Assembly (NCBI RefSeq): GCF_001723605.1
Contig: NZ_CP017111.1
Coordinates: forward strand, 1-64,000
Direction: 5' to 3'
Origin: Sulfurospirillum halorespirans DSM 13726
GTDB lineage: Bacteria > Campylobacterota > Campylobacteria > Campylobacterales > Sulfurospirillaceae
Length of the DNA stretch: 64,000 bases
Part shown: positions 47,758-56,858 of the stretch, one piece after another
How positions within the stretch are numbered: position 1 is the first letter of the stretch
How the letters are laid out: each line of letters begins with the position of its first letter
Notes under the pieces: model-generated
Seen by the model: the letters and a program-made list of their open reading frames with translations, nothing else
Databases searched by the model: none
What the model was told of the DNA's origin: nothing
Position numbers and translations under genes: made by a program

Positions 47758-48552
47758 TTATCCTAGTATAAACGAGGCGTATCCGACCACGCGACTCGTA
47801 TCGTTACTGCGCGCAAAACTGGTGCGATAGTCTAAAAAATGGGCTTGAAAATTGTGCGTAAGTGCACTTTGCACCATTGCTTTTACACCGGTGATACCAC
47901 ACGCTTCACAGCCGTGCGTTAGGGCGTGAAGATCAAGATGGGAGATGGCATTGATGCAAGCCTGATCAAGCGCATTGGCTTCCTCTTCGGTGTAAAAATG
48001 GCTCAGATCGGTGCTGATGACCAGAAGTGTTTTTTCATCATTGAGTAGCGCATCGATCAAGCGTGAGAGTTCTCCAGAGGTGACGTCGCCATAGACGATC
48101 TCAACGACTTTGGCGTGTTTAAAGTAGTGGCGAATCAAGGGCATCTGCACTTCAGTGGAGTGCTCTTCGTGTGCGAGCGGGTTGAAGCTTAGAAAAGCGA
48201 ACTGTTTTTCAAGCGCATGGCTGAGTTCGAGGTCTATTTCGATTTCGCCACACGGCGTGTGGTAGCTCTCAAACAAGGCGATGGAAGCACCCGCAATGTA
48301 GATGCGATGACTAGGTCCAAGTACGACCACACGCTCGATGTCAGCGTGTTTTGAAGCGGTGTAGTGGTAGGCAAGATTGGCGGTGTAGCCACTGTAAATG
48401 TAGCCTGCATGGGGCACGATGAGTGCACGAGGCAGGACATCCAGTTCCAACGGAGGCATTGCTTTGGTAAAATGGTCTATAAAGTGTTTAATCTCACTGC
48501 AATTATCGGGGTAAAACATGCCAGCGACGGCTGATTTGCGATGTTTATTCAT
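47758..48552 (-). CDS. AmmeMemoRadiSam system protein B (MEMO1 family)
   Basis: 264 aa from the ATG at 48552; the open frame extends to 48597 but overlaps the upstream gene without a ribosome site. MEMO-family segments are RKSAVAGMFYPDN, IVPHAGYIYSGYTA, VLGPSHRIYIAGAS and STDLSHFYTEEEAN, with His residues placed to bind metal. The fold is related to class III extradiol dioxygenases. It overlaps the radical SAM gene (ATGAATAA), forming a three-gene operon. Confidence 0.9.
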   Translation of the reverse strand: MNKHRKSAVAGMFYPDNCSEIKHFIDHFTKAMPPLELDVLPRALIVPHAGYIYSGYTANLAYHYTASKHADIERVVVLGPSHRIYIAGASIALFESYHTPCGEIEIDLELSHALEKQFAFLSFNPLAHEEHSTEVQMPLIRHYFKHAKVVEIVYGDVTSGELSRLIDALLNDEKTLLVISTDLSHFYTEEEANALDQACINAISHLDLHALTHGCEACGITGVKAMVQSALTHNFQAHFLDYRTSFARSNDTSRVVGYASFILG

Positions 48553-49537
48553 CAAAAACTCCTGCGAGTTTGGTTTTACATGTAGGACAGCGCGCATCTT
48601 CGATCAGATGATTTTCCATCACATCAAAGCGGTAGCGCTTAATCAAAACCGCGTTACATGTAACGCACCGTGTTGGGTTTTCAAGTCCGGCATTGCCGAT
48701 GTAGATGTGTTTGAGTCCTGCTGCTTTGCCGAGTGTTTCGGCGCGTTTGAGCGTCTCTATGGGTGTGGCGGAAAGGGAGTGTTCGTGATAATCGGGATGA
48801 AACGCGCTGATGTGCCACGGAGTCTCTTCTCCCAACTCTTTGGCGATAAACGAAGCGATGGCGCCTAGCTCTGCGTCTGAATCGTTTTTGGATGGAACGA
48901 TCAGCGTGGTCACTTCGATCCAGATGCCGTTTCGTTTAAACTGTTTGAGGTTTTCCAAAACCGTTTCAAGCCCTCCTCCAAGCTCTTTTTTGTAGTAATC
49001 GTGGTTGAACGATTTCAGATCGACATTGGCCGCGTCGATGATACCTTTCATGTCATCAATGACTTCGTGGGATTCAAAACCATTGGTAACGAAGATGTTT
49101 TTAATACCCCTCTCATGCGCCAAAAGAGCGATGTCGTGGGCGTATGGGTAAAAAATGGTCGGTTCATTGTAGGTGTAGGCGATGGAGGCACATTCGTATT
49201 TGAGTGCCATCTCTATGATTTGCTCAGGGGCGATAAACTCTTTTACATGTAACGTTTTTTCTTGGGAAATACTCCAGTTTTGACAAAAAGGACAGACGAA
49301 GTTACAGCCGATGGTTCCAAGTGAAAGCGCTCTGGTATCGGGCAAAAAATGGTAGAGTGGTTTTTTCTCCACGGGGTCTACATGTAACGTCACAGGAAAG
49401 CCGTAAACCAGATTTTTGATGGTGCCTTCCACGTTTTGATTCACACCACAGATGCCACGTTGTCCCTCTTTAAGATGGCAGTAATGCGCGCAGAGCAAAC
49501 AAACCAGACGTGAACCTTCCGCTTTAAAGTAGTTCAT
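48545..49537 (-). CDS. AmmeMemoRadiSam system radical SAM enzyme
   Basis: 330 aa. The radical SAM cluster motif is CNFVCPFC in GTIGCNFVCPFCQNWSISQ, preceded by an N-terminal Cys-rich stretch (CLLCAHYCHLKEGQRGICGVN). A C-terminal pair of CxxC motifs (RCVTC, ARCPTC) suggests a zinc or rubredoxin-like site. It is PflA-like in fold. It stands between the AMMECR1 and MEMO genes with overlaps on both sides. The reaction is not established. Confidence 0.92.
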   Translation of the reverse strand: MNYFKAEGSRLVCLLCAHYCHLKEGQRGICGVNQNVEGTIKNLVYGFPVTLHVDPVEKKPLYHFLPDTRALSLGTIGCNFVCPFCQNWSISQEKTLHVKEFIAPEQIIEMALKYECASIAYTYNEPTIFYPYAHDIALLAHERGIKNIFVTNGFESHEVIDDMKGIIDAANVDLKSFNHDYYKKELGGGLETVLENLKQFKRNGIWIEVTTLIVPSKNDSDAELGAIASFIAKELGEETPWHISAFHPDYHEHSLSATPIETLKRAETLGKAAGLKHIYIGNAGLENPTRCVTCNAVLIKRYRFDVMENHLIEDARCPTCKTKLAGVFDE

Positions 49538-50079
49538 TATTTCACCTTTTCAACCCTATAACGTGAAATGTCAGGATGGCTTTCTACGCAATGTGCCTCC
49601 AGCCCTGCTTTTTGGCAGAGATGGGAAAAAAAGAGCTCAAACGTAGGCAGTTGCTCCCAAACTTGGGGTAAAAAGGTCGCTTTTCGCGCTCCTTTTTGAA
49701 GAATGATGCCATCTTCCCCAACGGTGATTTTGGATTTGAGATCTGTTGTATCGCTGTATTCAACGCTTTTTGGCGCACTCAAAAGCGAGACTTCAATGCT
49801 TACATGTAAAAACTCTTCCGAACTCAGCGGATAAAAACGCGGGTCATCAAATGCGGCGGCTTTAGCGTTGTGGATCAGGTCGTCTAAAAAAGGACGATGC
49901 GCGATGAGTGAGCCGATGCAGCCACGAAGCTGCCCATCAAGAGTGAGCGTCACAAACGTCGCTTTGGGGTTGGAAAATTCGGGGTAGCGTTCTAATAACG
50001 TTTTTGTATCAATGGTGGAAGTGTGCTCCAAGCCGTCTTTGATGGCCTGTTTTGCAATAGCTAGGATCACGTTTTGCAT
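49537..50079 (-). CDS. AmmeMemoRadiSam system protein A (AMMECR1 family)
   Basis: 180 aa. The AMMECR1 hallmark LRGCIGSL is present, followed by AKAAAFDDPRFYPLSSEE and the later IEVSLLS and GEDGIILQKGARKATFLPQVW. It is first in the operon and overlaps the radical SAM start by one base (TAATG). The molecular function is unknown; the three families co-occur widely in bacteria and archaea. Confidence 0.92.
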   Translation of the reverse strand: MQNVILAIAKQAIKDGLEHTSTIDTKTLLERYPEFSNPKATFVTLTLDGQLRGCIGSLIAHRPFLDDLIHNAKAAAFDDPRFYPLSSEEFLHVSIEVSLLSAPKSVEYSDTTDLKSKITVGEDGIILQKGARKATFLPQVWEQLPTFELFFSHLCQKAGLEAHCVESHPDISRYRVEKVK

Positions 50080-50215
50080 TGTAACTCCTTATCAGAGGAG
50101 TATTATAGGATAAAATGGCTGATAGCTATCGTTATTTTTAGGCACGGATTTCGTTTACATGTAAAACATTAACACTGTTTTGCTAGACTACCGTATAATT
50201 TTTAAGGAGTGATGG

Positions 50216-50617
50216 ATGAAACAGTGGTTGGTCATCGTGATGAGTGTTGCATTTTTTTCAGGCTGTAGCATGAGTTTTAATTATAATTTTTGGAGCCAAA
50301 AAGCCCCTGAAACGCCCACTCCCACCGTTGTAACAGAAGCCAAAATTGCACTACCAAGTACCGTTTTAATGTACGATCTTGATATTACCGATCGCCCTTA
50401 CACCAGCCTTGGTGAAGTCAGCGTGACACTGACCAAACTGAACCCATGGGGCGAAGAGCCAACCCAAACGGAAGCAGAAACCAAGCTCAAAGAGGAAGCG
50501 GTGAAAAAGGGTGCGGACGCGCTCATTTACGTGCGTTACACCAAACTTGGTGCCTCGTGGAATCGACTGAGCGGCATCGAAGGCAAAGCGCAAGCGGTGA
50601 AATTTACACGCTATTAA
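50216..50617 (+). CDS. Predicted lipoprotein
   Basis: 133 aa. The signal sequence ends in lipobox FFSGC, so the mature protein starts at Cys18. The C-terminal half (ITDRPYTSLGEVSVTLTKL...KKGADALIYVRYT) resembles the heavy-metal/YbjQ-like or DUF4156-type fold of small envelope lipoproteins. An AAGGAG site precedes the start. The role is unknown. Confidence 0.75.
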   Translation: MKQWLVIVMSVAFFSGCSMSFNYNFWSQKAPETPTPTVVTEAKIALPSTVLMYDLDITDRPYTSLGEVSVTLTKLNPWGEEPTQTEAETKLKEEAVKKGADALIYVRYTKLGASWNRLSGIEGKAQAVKFTRY

Positions 50618-50643
50618 AAGCACAATTGCGTTATACTTTTGCC

Positions 50644-51444
50644 ATGAAAACCACGTTACTCAGCGACACGGCGTTTGAAAATATCGCCGATTCGACCAGT
50701 AGTTTTTCTTGCCACTTTCACGACACTTACACGATTGGGCTAACGCACCATGGCATGTTTACGTCGCTTCATGAGCATAAAATCACCCAAGCCTATGAGC
50801 GTTCGGCGCGCATCATTAACCCTGGCGAAATTCACGGTGGGGATTCTCACGCGTGGCAATACACCAATTTTTACCCCAGTATTGAGCTTTTAAGCACGCT
50901 GTATGAGCAGATGTACGGCGAGAAAAAGATGCCGATTTTTGAGAAACACATCATCCAAGATGATGAACTTTACGCTCGATTACTCCTCTTTTTTCAAGCC
51001 GTTTATGCCAATGAAACGGAACTGCTTTTGGAGTCCAAACTCATCGACGCACTCTCCTATCTCATCGCGCATTACGCGCATCAAACCTCGCCTTATCCTT
51101 TTACATGTAAAGATTCCAAAGGGATCTCTATGGCTGTGGAGTACATTCATGACAACATCGCTTCTGACATTAGTTTGGACGCACTTGCGGGAACAGCAAA
51201 GGTGAGCAAGTACCATTTTCTCAGGCTTTTTAAAAACCATACAGGGCTCACCCCGCACCAATACATCATCGCGGAGCGCATCTGCAAAGCCAAAACGCTC
51301 GTACTCGAAGGCGAATCATTAAGCCTTGCAGGACTGCATGCAGGCTTTAGCGACCAGTCGCATTTCATCCGCACGTTTCGCAAAATTTACGGCTATTCAC
51401 CCAAAACACTGCTTCAAAAAAGCAATTTTATTCTATACACCTGA
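50644..51444 (+). CDS. AraC-family regulator with cupin sensor
   Basis: 266 aa from the ATG at 50644; the frame is open further upstream but overlaps the lipoprotein gene. The N-terminal cupin-like AraC_binding domain has HFHDTYTIG and NPGEIHGG. The C-terminal double helix-turn-helix reads ISLDALAGTAKVSKYHFLRLFK and LAGLHAGFSDQSHFIRTFRK. It is followed by an EamA exporter, a common regulator-exporter pair. No clear ribosome site is seen. A TTTACATGTAAA lies within the gene (51100-51111). Confidence 0.9.
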   Translation: MKTTLLSDTAFENIADSTSSFSCHFHDTYTIGLTHHGMFTSLHEHKITQAYERSARIINPGEIHGGDSHAWQYTNFYPSIELLSTLYEQMYGEKKMPIFEKHIIQDDELYARLLLFFQAVYANETELLLESKLIDALSYLIAHYAHQTSPYPFTCKDSKGISMAVEYIHDNIASDISLDALAGTAKVSKYHFLRLFKNHTGLTPHQYIIAERICKAKTLVLEGESLSLAGLHAGFSDQSHFIRTFRKIYGYSPKTLLQKSNFILYT

Positions 51445-51481
51445 GTTTAAAAAGGGTAAACTTTGCGCCAAGGAGTTGGCT

Positions 51482-52381
51482 ATGGCACATAAAAATCTTT
51501 TCTTTTTTTTACTCTTCATCGCGATGCTTGCATGGGGTGGTTCGTGGGTGAACGTGAAAATTTTAGGGCATTATATCAGTGCGTATGAGATGATCTTTTT
51601 GCGCTTTGGCATCACCGCCATTACGATGGTTCCCATCATTATTTGGCTGAAACATTCATTCAAAATTGACCTCAAAAGCTTTGGGTTGGTCGTCTTAGTC
51701 GCCCTTGCGTTGATCTTTTATAACAAATACTATTACCTTGGAACGAAGTTTGGTACCGCTTCCTTGGGTGGTGCGATGGTGACCACAATGATTCCCATCT
51801 TAACCTTTGTTTTACTCGCTTTGATGGGGGTTAAAAAGGTGAGTTCTAAAGATTTGTTTGCCCTTGGTTTAGGGGCTGTGGGTGTTTTGACGATGTTGCA
51901 TATTTGGACGTTTGATCTCGCGCACATTTTGCTGATTCAAAATCTCTATTTTATTATCGCTGCTTTTTTGTGGGCGGTTTTGACGATTATCAGCTCCAAA
52001 TCAACGAAGATTTCGCCGATTGTTTTTACGTTTTACATGTACATTATGTCCGTTGTGCTGGATTGGGTTTTGTTTGTGGATGTGAGTACTTTGCCATTTG
52101 AGACGTTTGATGGCATTTTTTGGATTAACATACTGTTGATCTCCCTCGCCGCTTCCACCTTTGCCAATACCATTTTCTTCCTAGGCATTGAAAAATTAGG
52201 CGCAGCCGAGGTGAGTTCTTTTGTCTTTTTGGTACCGTTTTCCGCCATTGGACTGAGCGCCATTTTCTTAGACGAGAAAGTGGATCTTTTTATCATACTA
52301 GGAACAGTTTTAACGCTTTTTGCGGTCAAAATGCTCAATAATATTACAATTTTAAAGCGACGCCGAAAAAGCGTTGAATAG
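51482..52381 (+). CDS. EamA/DMT-family transporter
   Basis: 299 aa from the ATG at 51482, fixed by AAGGAG 6 nt upstream (51470-51475); the longer frame from 51326 overlaps the AraC gene. About ten membrane helices form two EamA repeats (LAWGGSWVNVKILG near the start, FVFLVPFSAIGLSAIFLDEKV near the end). Probably a metabolite or amino-acid exporter controlled by the adjacent AraC regulator. The 3' end overlaps the convergent YqiA-like gene by 38 bp. Confidence 0.9.
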   Translation: MAHKNLFFFLLFIAMLAWGGSWVNVKILGHYISAYEMIFLRFGITAITMVPIIIWLKHSFKIDLKSFGLVVLVALALIFYNKYYYLGTKFGTASLGGAMVTTMIPILTFVLLALMGVKKVSSKDLFALGLGAVGVLTMLHIWTFDLAHILLIQNLYFIIAAFLWAVLTIISSKSTKISPIVFTFYMYIMSVVLDWVLFVDVSTLPFETFDGIFWINILLISLAASTFANTIFFLGIEKLGAAEVSSFVFLVPFSAIGLSAIFLDEKVDLFIILGTVLTLFAVKMLNNITILKRRRKSVE

Positions 52382-52910
52382 TTGTAAAATGGCGATCCAG
52401 CCCTTCAAAGCTGTGATTGCCACCTTCTTCGACAACCATCTTTGCTCCCTCTAAAAAATCAAGCGCCTCTTCGTAGTCTAAGACCTCATCACCTTTTTGA
52501 AGTAAGAGTAAAATATTTTCAAGATTTGGCTCTTCGATTTCATAGCTTTCAAGCATCTCAAGATGTGACTCATTCCATTCGTACGTGCTGTTATCGTAGT
52601 AATTAACCCCATGTCCAATGGCGCGCTCAAGCGTTTCAGACGCATTCACCGCAGGGTTAATCAGCACGGCTTTGAGGTTGTATTTATCGCTCAAGTAGAG
52701 CGCATAATAACCACCAAGGGATGAGCCCATAAGATACACTGGCTCTTGATACGATTCGATCAGTTCACTAAGCGTGTTAATCGCAAGATCAGGAATCGTT
52801 GGCAACGATGGCGCAATGAAAGCAATGCCCTTTTCTTGGCAATACGCACGAAGCAGTTTTGCTTTACTTGCCTCGCCACTGGAACCAAATCCGTGAATGT
52901 AGATAATCAT
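52344..52910 (-). CDS. YqiA/YcfP-like alpha/beta-hydrolase
   Basis: 188 aa from the ATG at 52910, with AGGAG on the minus strand ahead; a longer frame to 53024 is a read-through of the upstream gene. Motifs are IYIHGFGSSG, the nucleophile elbow MGSSLGGYYA, the Asp in LQKGDEVLDY and the His in GGNHSF, a complete Ser-Asp-His triad. It is likely a small esterase. It overlaps the oxidoreductase gene (ATGA). Confidence 0.88.
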   Translation of the reverse strand: MIIYIHGFGSSGEASKAKLLRAYCQEKGIAFIAPSLPTIPDLAINTLSELIESYQEPVYLMGSSLGGYYALYLSDKYNLKAVLINPAVNASETLERAIGHGVNYYDNSTYEWNESHLEMLESYEIEEPNLENILLLLQKGDEVLDYEEALDFLEGAKMVVEEGGNHSFEGLDRHFTTIQRFFGVALKL

Positions 52911-54193
52911 ATGTTCTCCTTTATAATACCGTGTGCGGCGCGAATGCCTGAAGCCCACGCGGCGGTGATGCCTCTGCTGGTTCCTGCTCCGTCTCCGATG
53001 ATGTAGTAGCCCTCTTTGACACAAAAGTGTTTATCAATAAACGCTGGTTTATTCGAGTAGGTTTTAATTTCGGGGTAATAAATGATGGTTGAAGGGTGAA
53101 GGACGCCGGGGATGATGGTGTCAAGCATCTTGAGCGATTTCCAGATGTCTCGTAAGATTTTTGCGGGCATACACAAAGACAAATCCCCTGCAACCGCACT
53201 TTTCAAGGTGGGTTCAAAGTCGTACAAATCGTTGTTAAACGTCTCCGCCTTAGAGCGTGCTCCCATGCGAAAATCCCCCACCCGTTGCATGATGACAGAG
53301 CCTCCGCTGAGTTGCATCACCATCTCGCCCAAAATCTTTCCAAACTGCTGACCGCTGACCACGGGCTCGGTGAGGCGAATGGTTTTGAGCATCGCAAAAT
53401 TGACCAAATTGTTGCGTTCATTTTCACGCGAGAGCGAATGACCATTGACTGAGTAGTAGCCTTTGTATTTTTCACGCACGATGTGTGCACACCCTGAGTT
53501 GGTACAAAAGGTGCGCACCTTCCCAGGAAAGAGAATCTTAGGGTCATAATAATCCCGCACGATGGGGTAATTTTCCTCTTTGGTTTCGATCCGAACGCCA
53601 ATGTCCACGATATTGTCACTGTAGGGCACACCAAGTGTGTCCATCTGCTCTTGCAACCAATCATAATCGGCACGGCCAGGGGCTAAAATGAGGTGATTAA
53701 AGGAGATATATGTGCCATCTTCAAGCGAGATGGTTTTCTTCTTGGCGTGAATGCTGTGCACTTCTGTTTTAAGTGCAACGTTTACATGTAAGACTTTGAG
53801 CGCATCAATCAAGTTCCCAATCAGCTCTGAGGATTTGTCAGTTCCCACATGCGCTTGGTCGATACTGAGGATTTCAACCCCAATTTTTTTCGCACGTGCC
53901 GCGTATTTTTCAATGTTAATTTTTGCTTCAATCGTAGGGTTTAGATGAGAAGCGACCTCTTTGAGCAACTCATCCGCCTCTTCTTTGCTCCAATGCTCAC
54001 ACGGAAAACCCACAGGATACGTGTAGTTTTGCTTGCAGTCGTTGCGCAAGCCTCCTGAGCTTATCTTCTTTTTTTCGATCAGTAAAATGGAGTGTTGCGT
54101 GTTTTCAGCAAGCTTAAACGCTGCACCTAGCCCTGCGGGTCCTGAGCCTACGATGATGACATCATAATGTGAGTTGAGTCTGTTTTTTTCCAT
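52907..54193 (-). CDS. FAD-dependent oxidoreductase (COG2509-like)
   Basis: 428 aa. The N-terminal dinucleotide-binding motif DVIIVGSGPAGLGAAFKLAE and the C-terminal GYYIIGDGAGTSRGITAAWASG FAD segment frame the protein. Internal segments RNDCKQNYTYPVGFPCEHW and FCTNSGCAHIV contain cysteines that could be redox active. It resembles uncharacterised FAD-dependent dehydrogenases. The substrate is unknown. It is coupled to the downstream hydrolase by ATGA. Confidence 0.88.
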   Translation of the reverse strand: MEKNRLNSHYDVIIVGSGPAGLGAAFKLAENTQHSILLIEKKKISSGGLRNDCKQNYTYPVGFPCEHWSKEEADELLKEVASHLNPTIEAKINIEKYAARAKKIGVEILSIDQAHVGTDKSSELIGNLIDALKVLHVNVALKTEVHSIHAKKKTISLEDGTYISFNHLILAPGRADYDWLQEQMDTLGVPYSDNIVDIGVRIETKEENYPIVRDYYDPKILFPGKVRTFCTNSGCAHIVREKYKGYYSVNGHSLSRENERNNLVNFAMLKTIRLTEPVVSGQQFGKILGEMVMQLSGGSVIMQRVGDFRMGARSKAETFNNDLYDFEPTLKSAVAGDLSLCMPAKILRDIWKSLKMLDTIIPGVLHPSTIIYYPEIKTYSNKPAFIDKHFCVKEGYYIIGDGAGTSRGITAAWASGIRAAHGIIKENI

Positions 54194-54257
54194 GGAAAAG
54201 AGTATAGCAAAAGATTCGTTAGGCTATAATACGCGCAATTACTTATAAGAGGTTACC

Positions 54258-54542
54258 ATGAAATTACAAGAATTGGAAGCACGAAAAATCATTCAGATGG
54301 TGATGGGTGAGTCGCGAACAATAACAAAAAACGATGAAGAATTAGCACTGCTTCTCAAAAAAAGATTGACCAAAAAAGAGTGCGAAGTGCTAAATGCTGA
54401 AGCACTTGGCAAAGACAAAGAGGCGCTGATGAGCGAGCAAAAAATAGACGCAACACGTTACGATGCACTCAAAGCAAGTGCAACTAAAAAGATCAAAAAT
54501 GAGTCCGTTCATGGAGATTTTTTCTATACCAAAGGTGAATAA
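54258..54542 (+). CDS. Small conserved-looking protein upstream of formate dehydrogenase
   Basis: 94 aa, helical and highly charged (starts MKLQELEARKIIQMVMGES), with one Cys and no recognised domain. It ends 2 nt before the molybdoenzyme gene, so it is cotranscribed with it and may be a small partner or maturation factor. A TATAAT at 54225-54230 and an AGAGG ribosome site lie upstream. Confidence 0.65.
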   Translation: MKLQELEARKIIQMVMGESRTITKNDEELALLLKKRLTKKECEVLNAEALGKDKEALMSEQKIDATRYDALKASATKKIKNESVHGDFFYTKGE

Positions 54543-54544
54543 AC

Positions 54545-56608
54545 ATGGAACACGTTGAAGTCATAGATAGCGTTTGTACCTATTGCGGTGTGGGGTGTGA
54601 CATCGCTGCGAATGTCAAAGACAATAAAATTCAAAGCATTTTCGCACATCCTGAAGGGGTGGTTTCAGAAGGCAATTTGTGTGTTAAAGGCAAATACGGC
54701 TTTGAGTTTGTCGATGCTCCCGATCGTCTCAGAATTCCACGTATTCGCAAACGTTTTTTGGCGCAAAACCCCACCATTTACGAAGCGATCGCTTTACATG
54801 TAAAAGAGTTGGATGAGACATGGGTTGAAACTACTTTGAATGCAGCAACCACGGCGGCAGCGATGAAACTTCAAGAGATTCAAGCAAAGTATGGACGAAC
54901 CAGTGTCTGCTCCATCGGAGGGGCGCGAACTTCGTGTGAAAGTTCGTACCTGCTTCAAAAATTCACCCGTCATACGCTAAACTCTCCGCATGTCGATAAC
55001 TGTGCACGCATTTGCCACTCTCCAAGCCTTAAAGGCATGCGCACGACCATCGGTGAAGGTGCTGCGACCAATCCTTACAATGACATCTACAACGCTGAAT
55101 TTATGATCGTTTTTGGCTCTAACACCACCGAAGCACATCCGATTATTTCCAACCGCATTGTCGATGTAGCGGGCAAACACGATAACTTAGCCGTGTTTGA
55201 TGTCAGGGAAATCACCTTGCATCGCTTCGCCAAATACAAAGGCATCATCCCGCATGAAGCGAATTTGCTGGTTTTAAATATGATGGCGTATGTCATCATC
55301 ACCGAAGAGCTTTACAATGAGCATTTTCTCTCAGATCGCACCAAAGGCTTTGAATCGTTTAAAGCAAAAATTCTCAATGACCCTTATGCCAATCCAAAGT
55401 ATTTTGAGCACATTGAAGGCTATGAAAACTTAAGTAAACTTATCCCAAAAGTCGCGCGTGAATACGCACTCAAACGGTCGATGATTTTCTGGGGATTAGG
55501 CATTACCGAACACATCGATGGTTCGTATGCGGTGATGGCGATCACGCATTTAGCCCTTATGACAGGAAACATCGGTAAGCAAGGTGCAGGACTGATGCCA
55601 CTTCGTGGACAAAACAATGTCCAAGGGGCATGCGATATGGGCATGCTGCCTTACTACGACCCCGATTATCAAACACCCAAAGAGATAGGGTTGATGACGC
55701 CACAGCTGGTCGATGAGATGCTAGAAGGTCGCATTAAAGCAATCCTCAATATGGGAGAAGATCTCACGCATGTTCACCCCAACAGCAACAAAGTAAACCG
55801 TGCGCTTGATAACGTAGAATTCATCATGGTTCAAGAGCTTTTCATGACCGAAATCGCCAATCGAGCCGACATTGTCATCGGCGTGAAATCAGCCTATGAA
55901 AAAACGGGTGTCTATGTCAACGCGATGCGTCGCCTTCACCTCTCACAACCGCTTGTGAAGTCTGATTTGCCTGATGACTGGGAAGTGATCAAATTGCTCG
56001 ATAACAAAATGGGCGGAAACTACACTTATGAAGATTCCAAACAGATTTGGGATGAAGTACGCGAAGTGGCTTACCGACGTTTTTCAGGGGCGAGTTACAA
56101 TAGACTTGAACGTCACCGCGTTCGTGGACTTCAATGGCCTGTACACACCGAAGATACACCGATCTTGCATCAACTCGACTTCCGAACCGAAGATGGCTAT
56201 GGCGAGTTTCATTACCACCCGTATCAGCTTCGTGGCATGGTGCAAGAGATACAGGAGAAAAGACTCACAGGCTATCATCTCACCACTGGAAGAACCTTAG
56301 CTCAGTATAACAATGCTTCGCAAACTAGCCGTTGTGAGAAGCTCAATAAACGTTATGATGAGACTATTCTTTTGGTACATGAAGATGACGCGGCAGATTT
56401 TACCAGTGAAAAAGTCATACTCAAAACCGAGTTTGGGCAAAGCGCTCCACTCACCGTCAAGTTTACCGATAAAGTGCAACCTAAAACACTTTTCTGTACC
56501 TTTCATCACGCCAAGTCAAAAATCAATAATCTTTTTGGTGATAGATGTGATGAACTCATCTTAACAGCAGCATTTAAGTCGATAAAAGTGGAAATTATAA
56601 ACGTTTGA
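54545..56608 (+). CDS. Molybdopterin oxidoreductase, cytoplasmic FdhF-like formate dehydrogenase
   Basis: 687 aa. An N-terminal 4Fe-4S motif C-X2-C-X3-C (CTYCGVGC) with a fourth Cys in GNLCVKG leads into the Mo/W-bis-MGD domains. The segment ARICHSPSLKGM (Cys about 157) matches the formate dehydrogenase active site, with Cys in place of selenocysteine. IVFGSNTTEAHPI and GALLPLRGQNNVQGACDMG-type patterns support the family. There is no Tat signal, so it is cytoplasmic, like FdhF. No FdhB-type electron subunit is adjacent, so the redox partner is unknown. Confidence 0.88.
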   Translation: MEHVEVIDSVCTYCGVGCDIAANVKDNKIQSIFAHPEGVVSEGNLCVKGKYGFEFVDAPDRLRIPRIRKRFLAQNPTIYEAIALHVKELDETWVETTLNAATTAAAMKLQEIQAKYGRTSVCSIGGARTSCESSYLLQKFTRHTLNSPHVDNCARICHSPSLKGMRTTIGEGAATNPYNDIYNAEFMIVFGSNTTEAHPIISNRIVDVAGKHDNLAVFDVREITLHRFAKYKGIIPHEANLLVLNMMAYVIITEELYNEHFLSDRTKGFESFKAKILNDPYANPKYFEHIEGYENLSKLIPKVAREYALKRSMIFWGLGITEHIDGSYAVMAITHLALMTGNIGKQGAGLMPLRGQNNVQGACDMGMLPYYDPDYQTPKEIGLMTPQLVDEMLEGRIKAILNMGEDLTHVHPNSNKVNRALDNVEFIMVQELFMTEIANRADIVIGVKSAYEKTGVYVNAMRRLHLSQPLVKSDLPDDWEVIKLLDNKMGGNYTYEDSKQIWDEVREVAYRRFSGASYNRLERHRVRGLQWPVHTEDTPILHQLDFRTEDGYGEFHYHPYQLRGMVQEIQEKRLTGYHLTTGRTLAQYNNASQTSRCEKLNKRYDETILLVHEDDAADFTSEKVILKTEFGQSAPLTVKFTDKVQPKTLFCTFHHAKSKINNLFGDRCDELILTAAFKSIKVEIINV

Positions 56609-56690
56609 GTTAGATTAAAGTAGCTACTCGTTGGCTACTTTAAAAAAAGTAGTTAAATAAAGTTTGTAGTGTAGGGATTTTAGTATGAAG

Positions 56691-56710
56691 TGGCCGGGAG
56701 AGAGGGATTT
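56691..56710. repeat. tRNA 3'-end-like remnant, putative att site
   Basis: Reverse complement reads AAATCCCTCTCTCCCGGCCA, which looks like a T-arm strand, acceptor strand, discriminator and CCA of a tRNA. The rest of a tRNA is missing. Presumed attachment-site half; tRNA identity not resolved. Confidence 0.55.
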
Positions 56711-56795
56711 AAAAGGCATAAATTTTCTATATTATACATTTTGTAAAATAATCATCAAAATAGCATATTTTAGGCTTTAAGATAACTTTATCAAT

Positions 56796-56858
56796 TTCCA
56801 ATAATATGTTATTATTCCAATAAAATATAAATTTATGTTGGAAATAGGTTGGAATAAT
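56796..56858. repeat. Symmetric TTCCAA / TTGGAA repeats at the island integrase start
   Basis: TTCCAA at 56796-56801 and 56815-56820, then GTTGGAA in tandem at 56837-56843 and 56848-56854, just before the integrase ATG (56857). The tandem GTTGGA layout echoes the AGTTGGACA arm repeats of the first element. Candidate integrase arm sites or operator. Confidence 0.45.

Noticed and set aside
51326-51481. Longer N-terminus for the EamA transporter
   Set aside because: It lies inside the AraC gene in another frame; AAGGAG fixes the start at 51482.
52911-53024. Extended start of the YqiA-like protein
   Set aside because: It is a shadow of the oxidoreductase coding sequence; the ribosome site and ATGA overlap support 52910.
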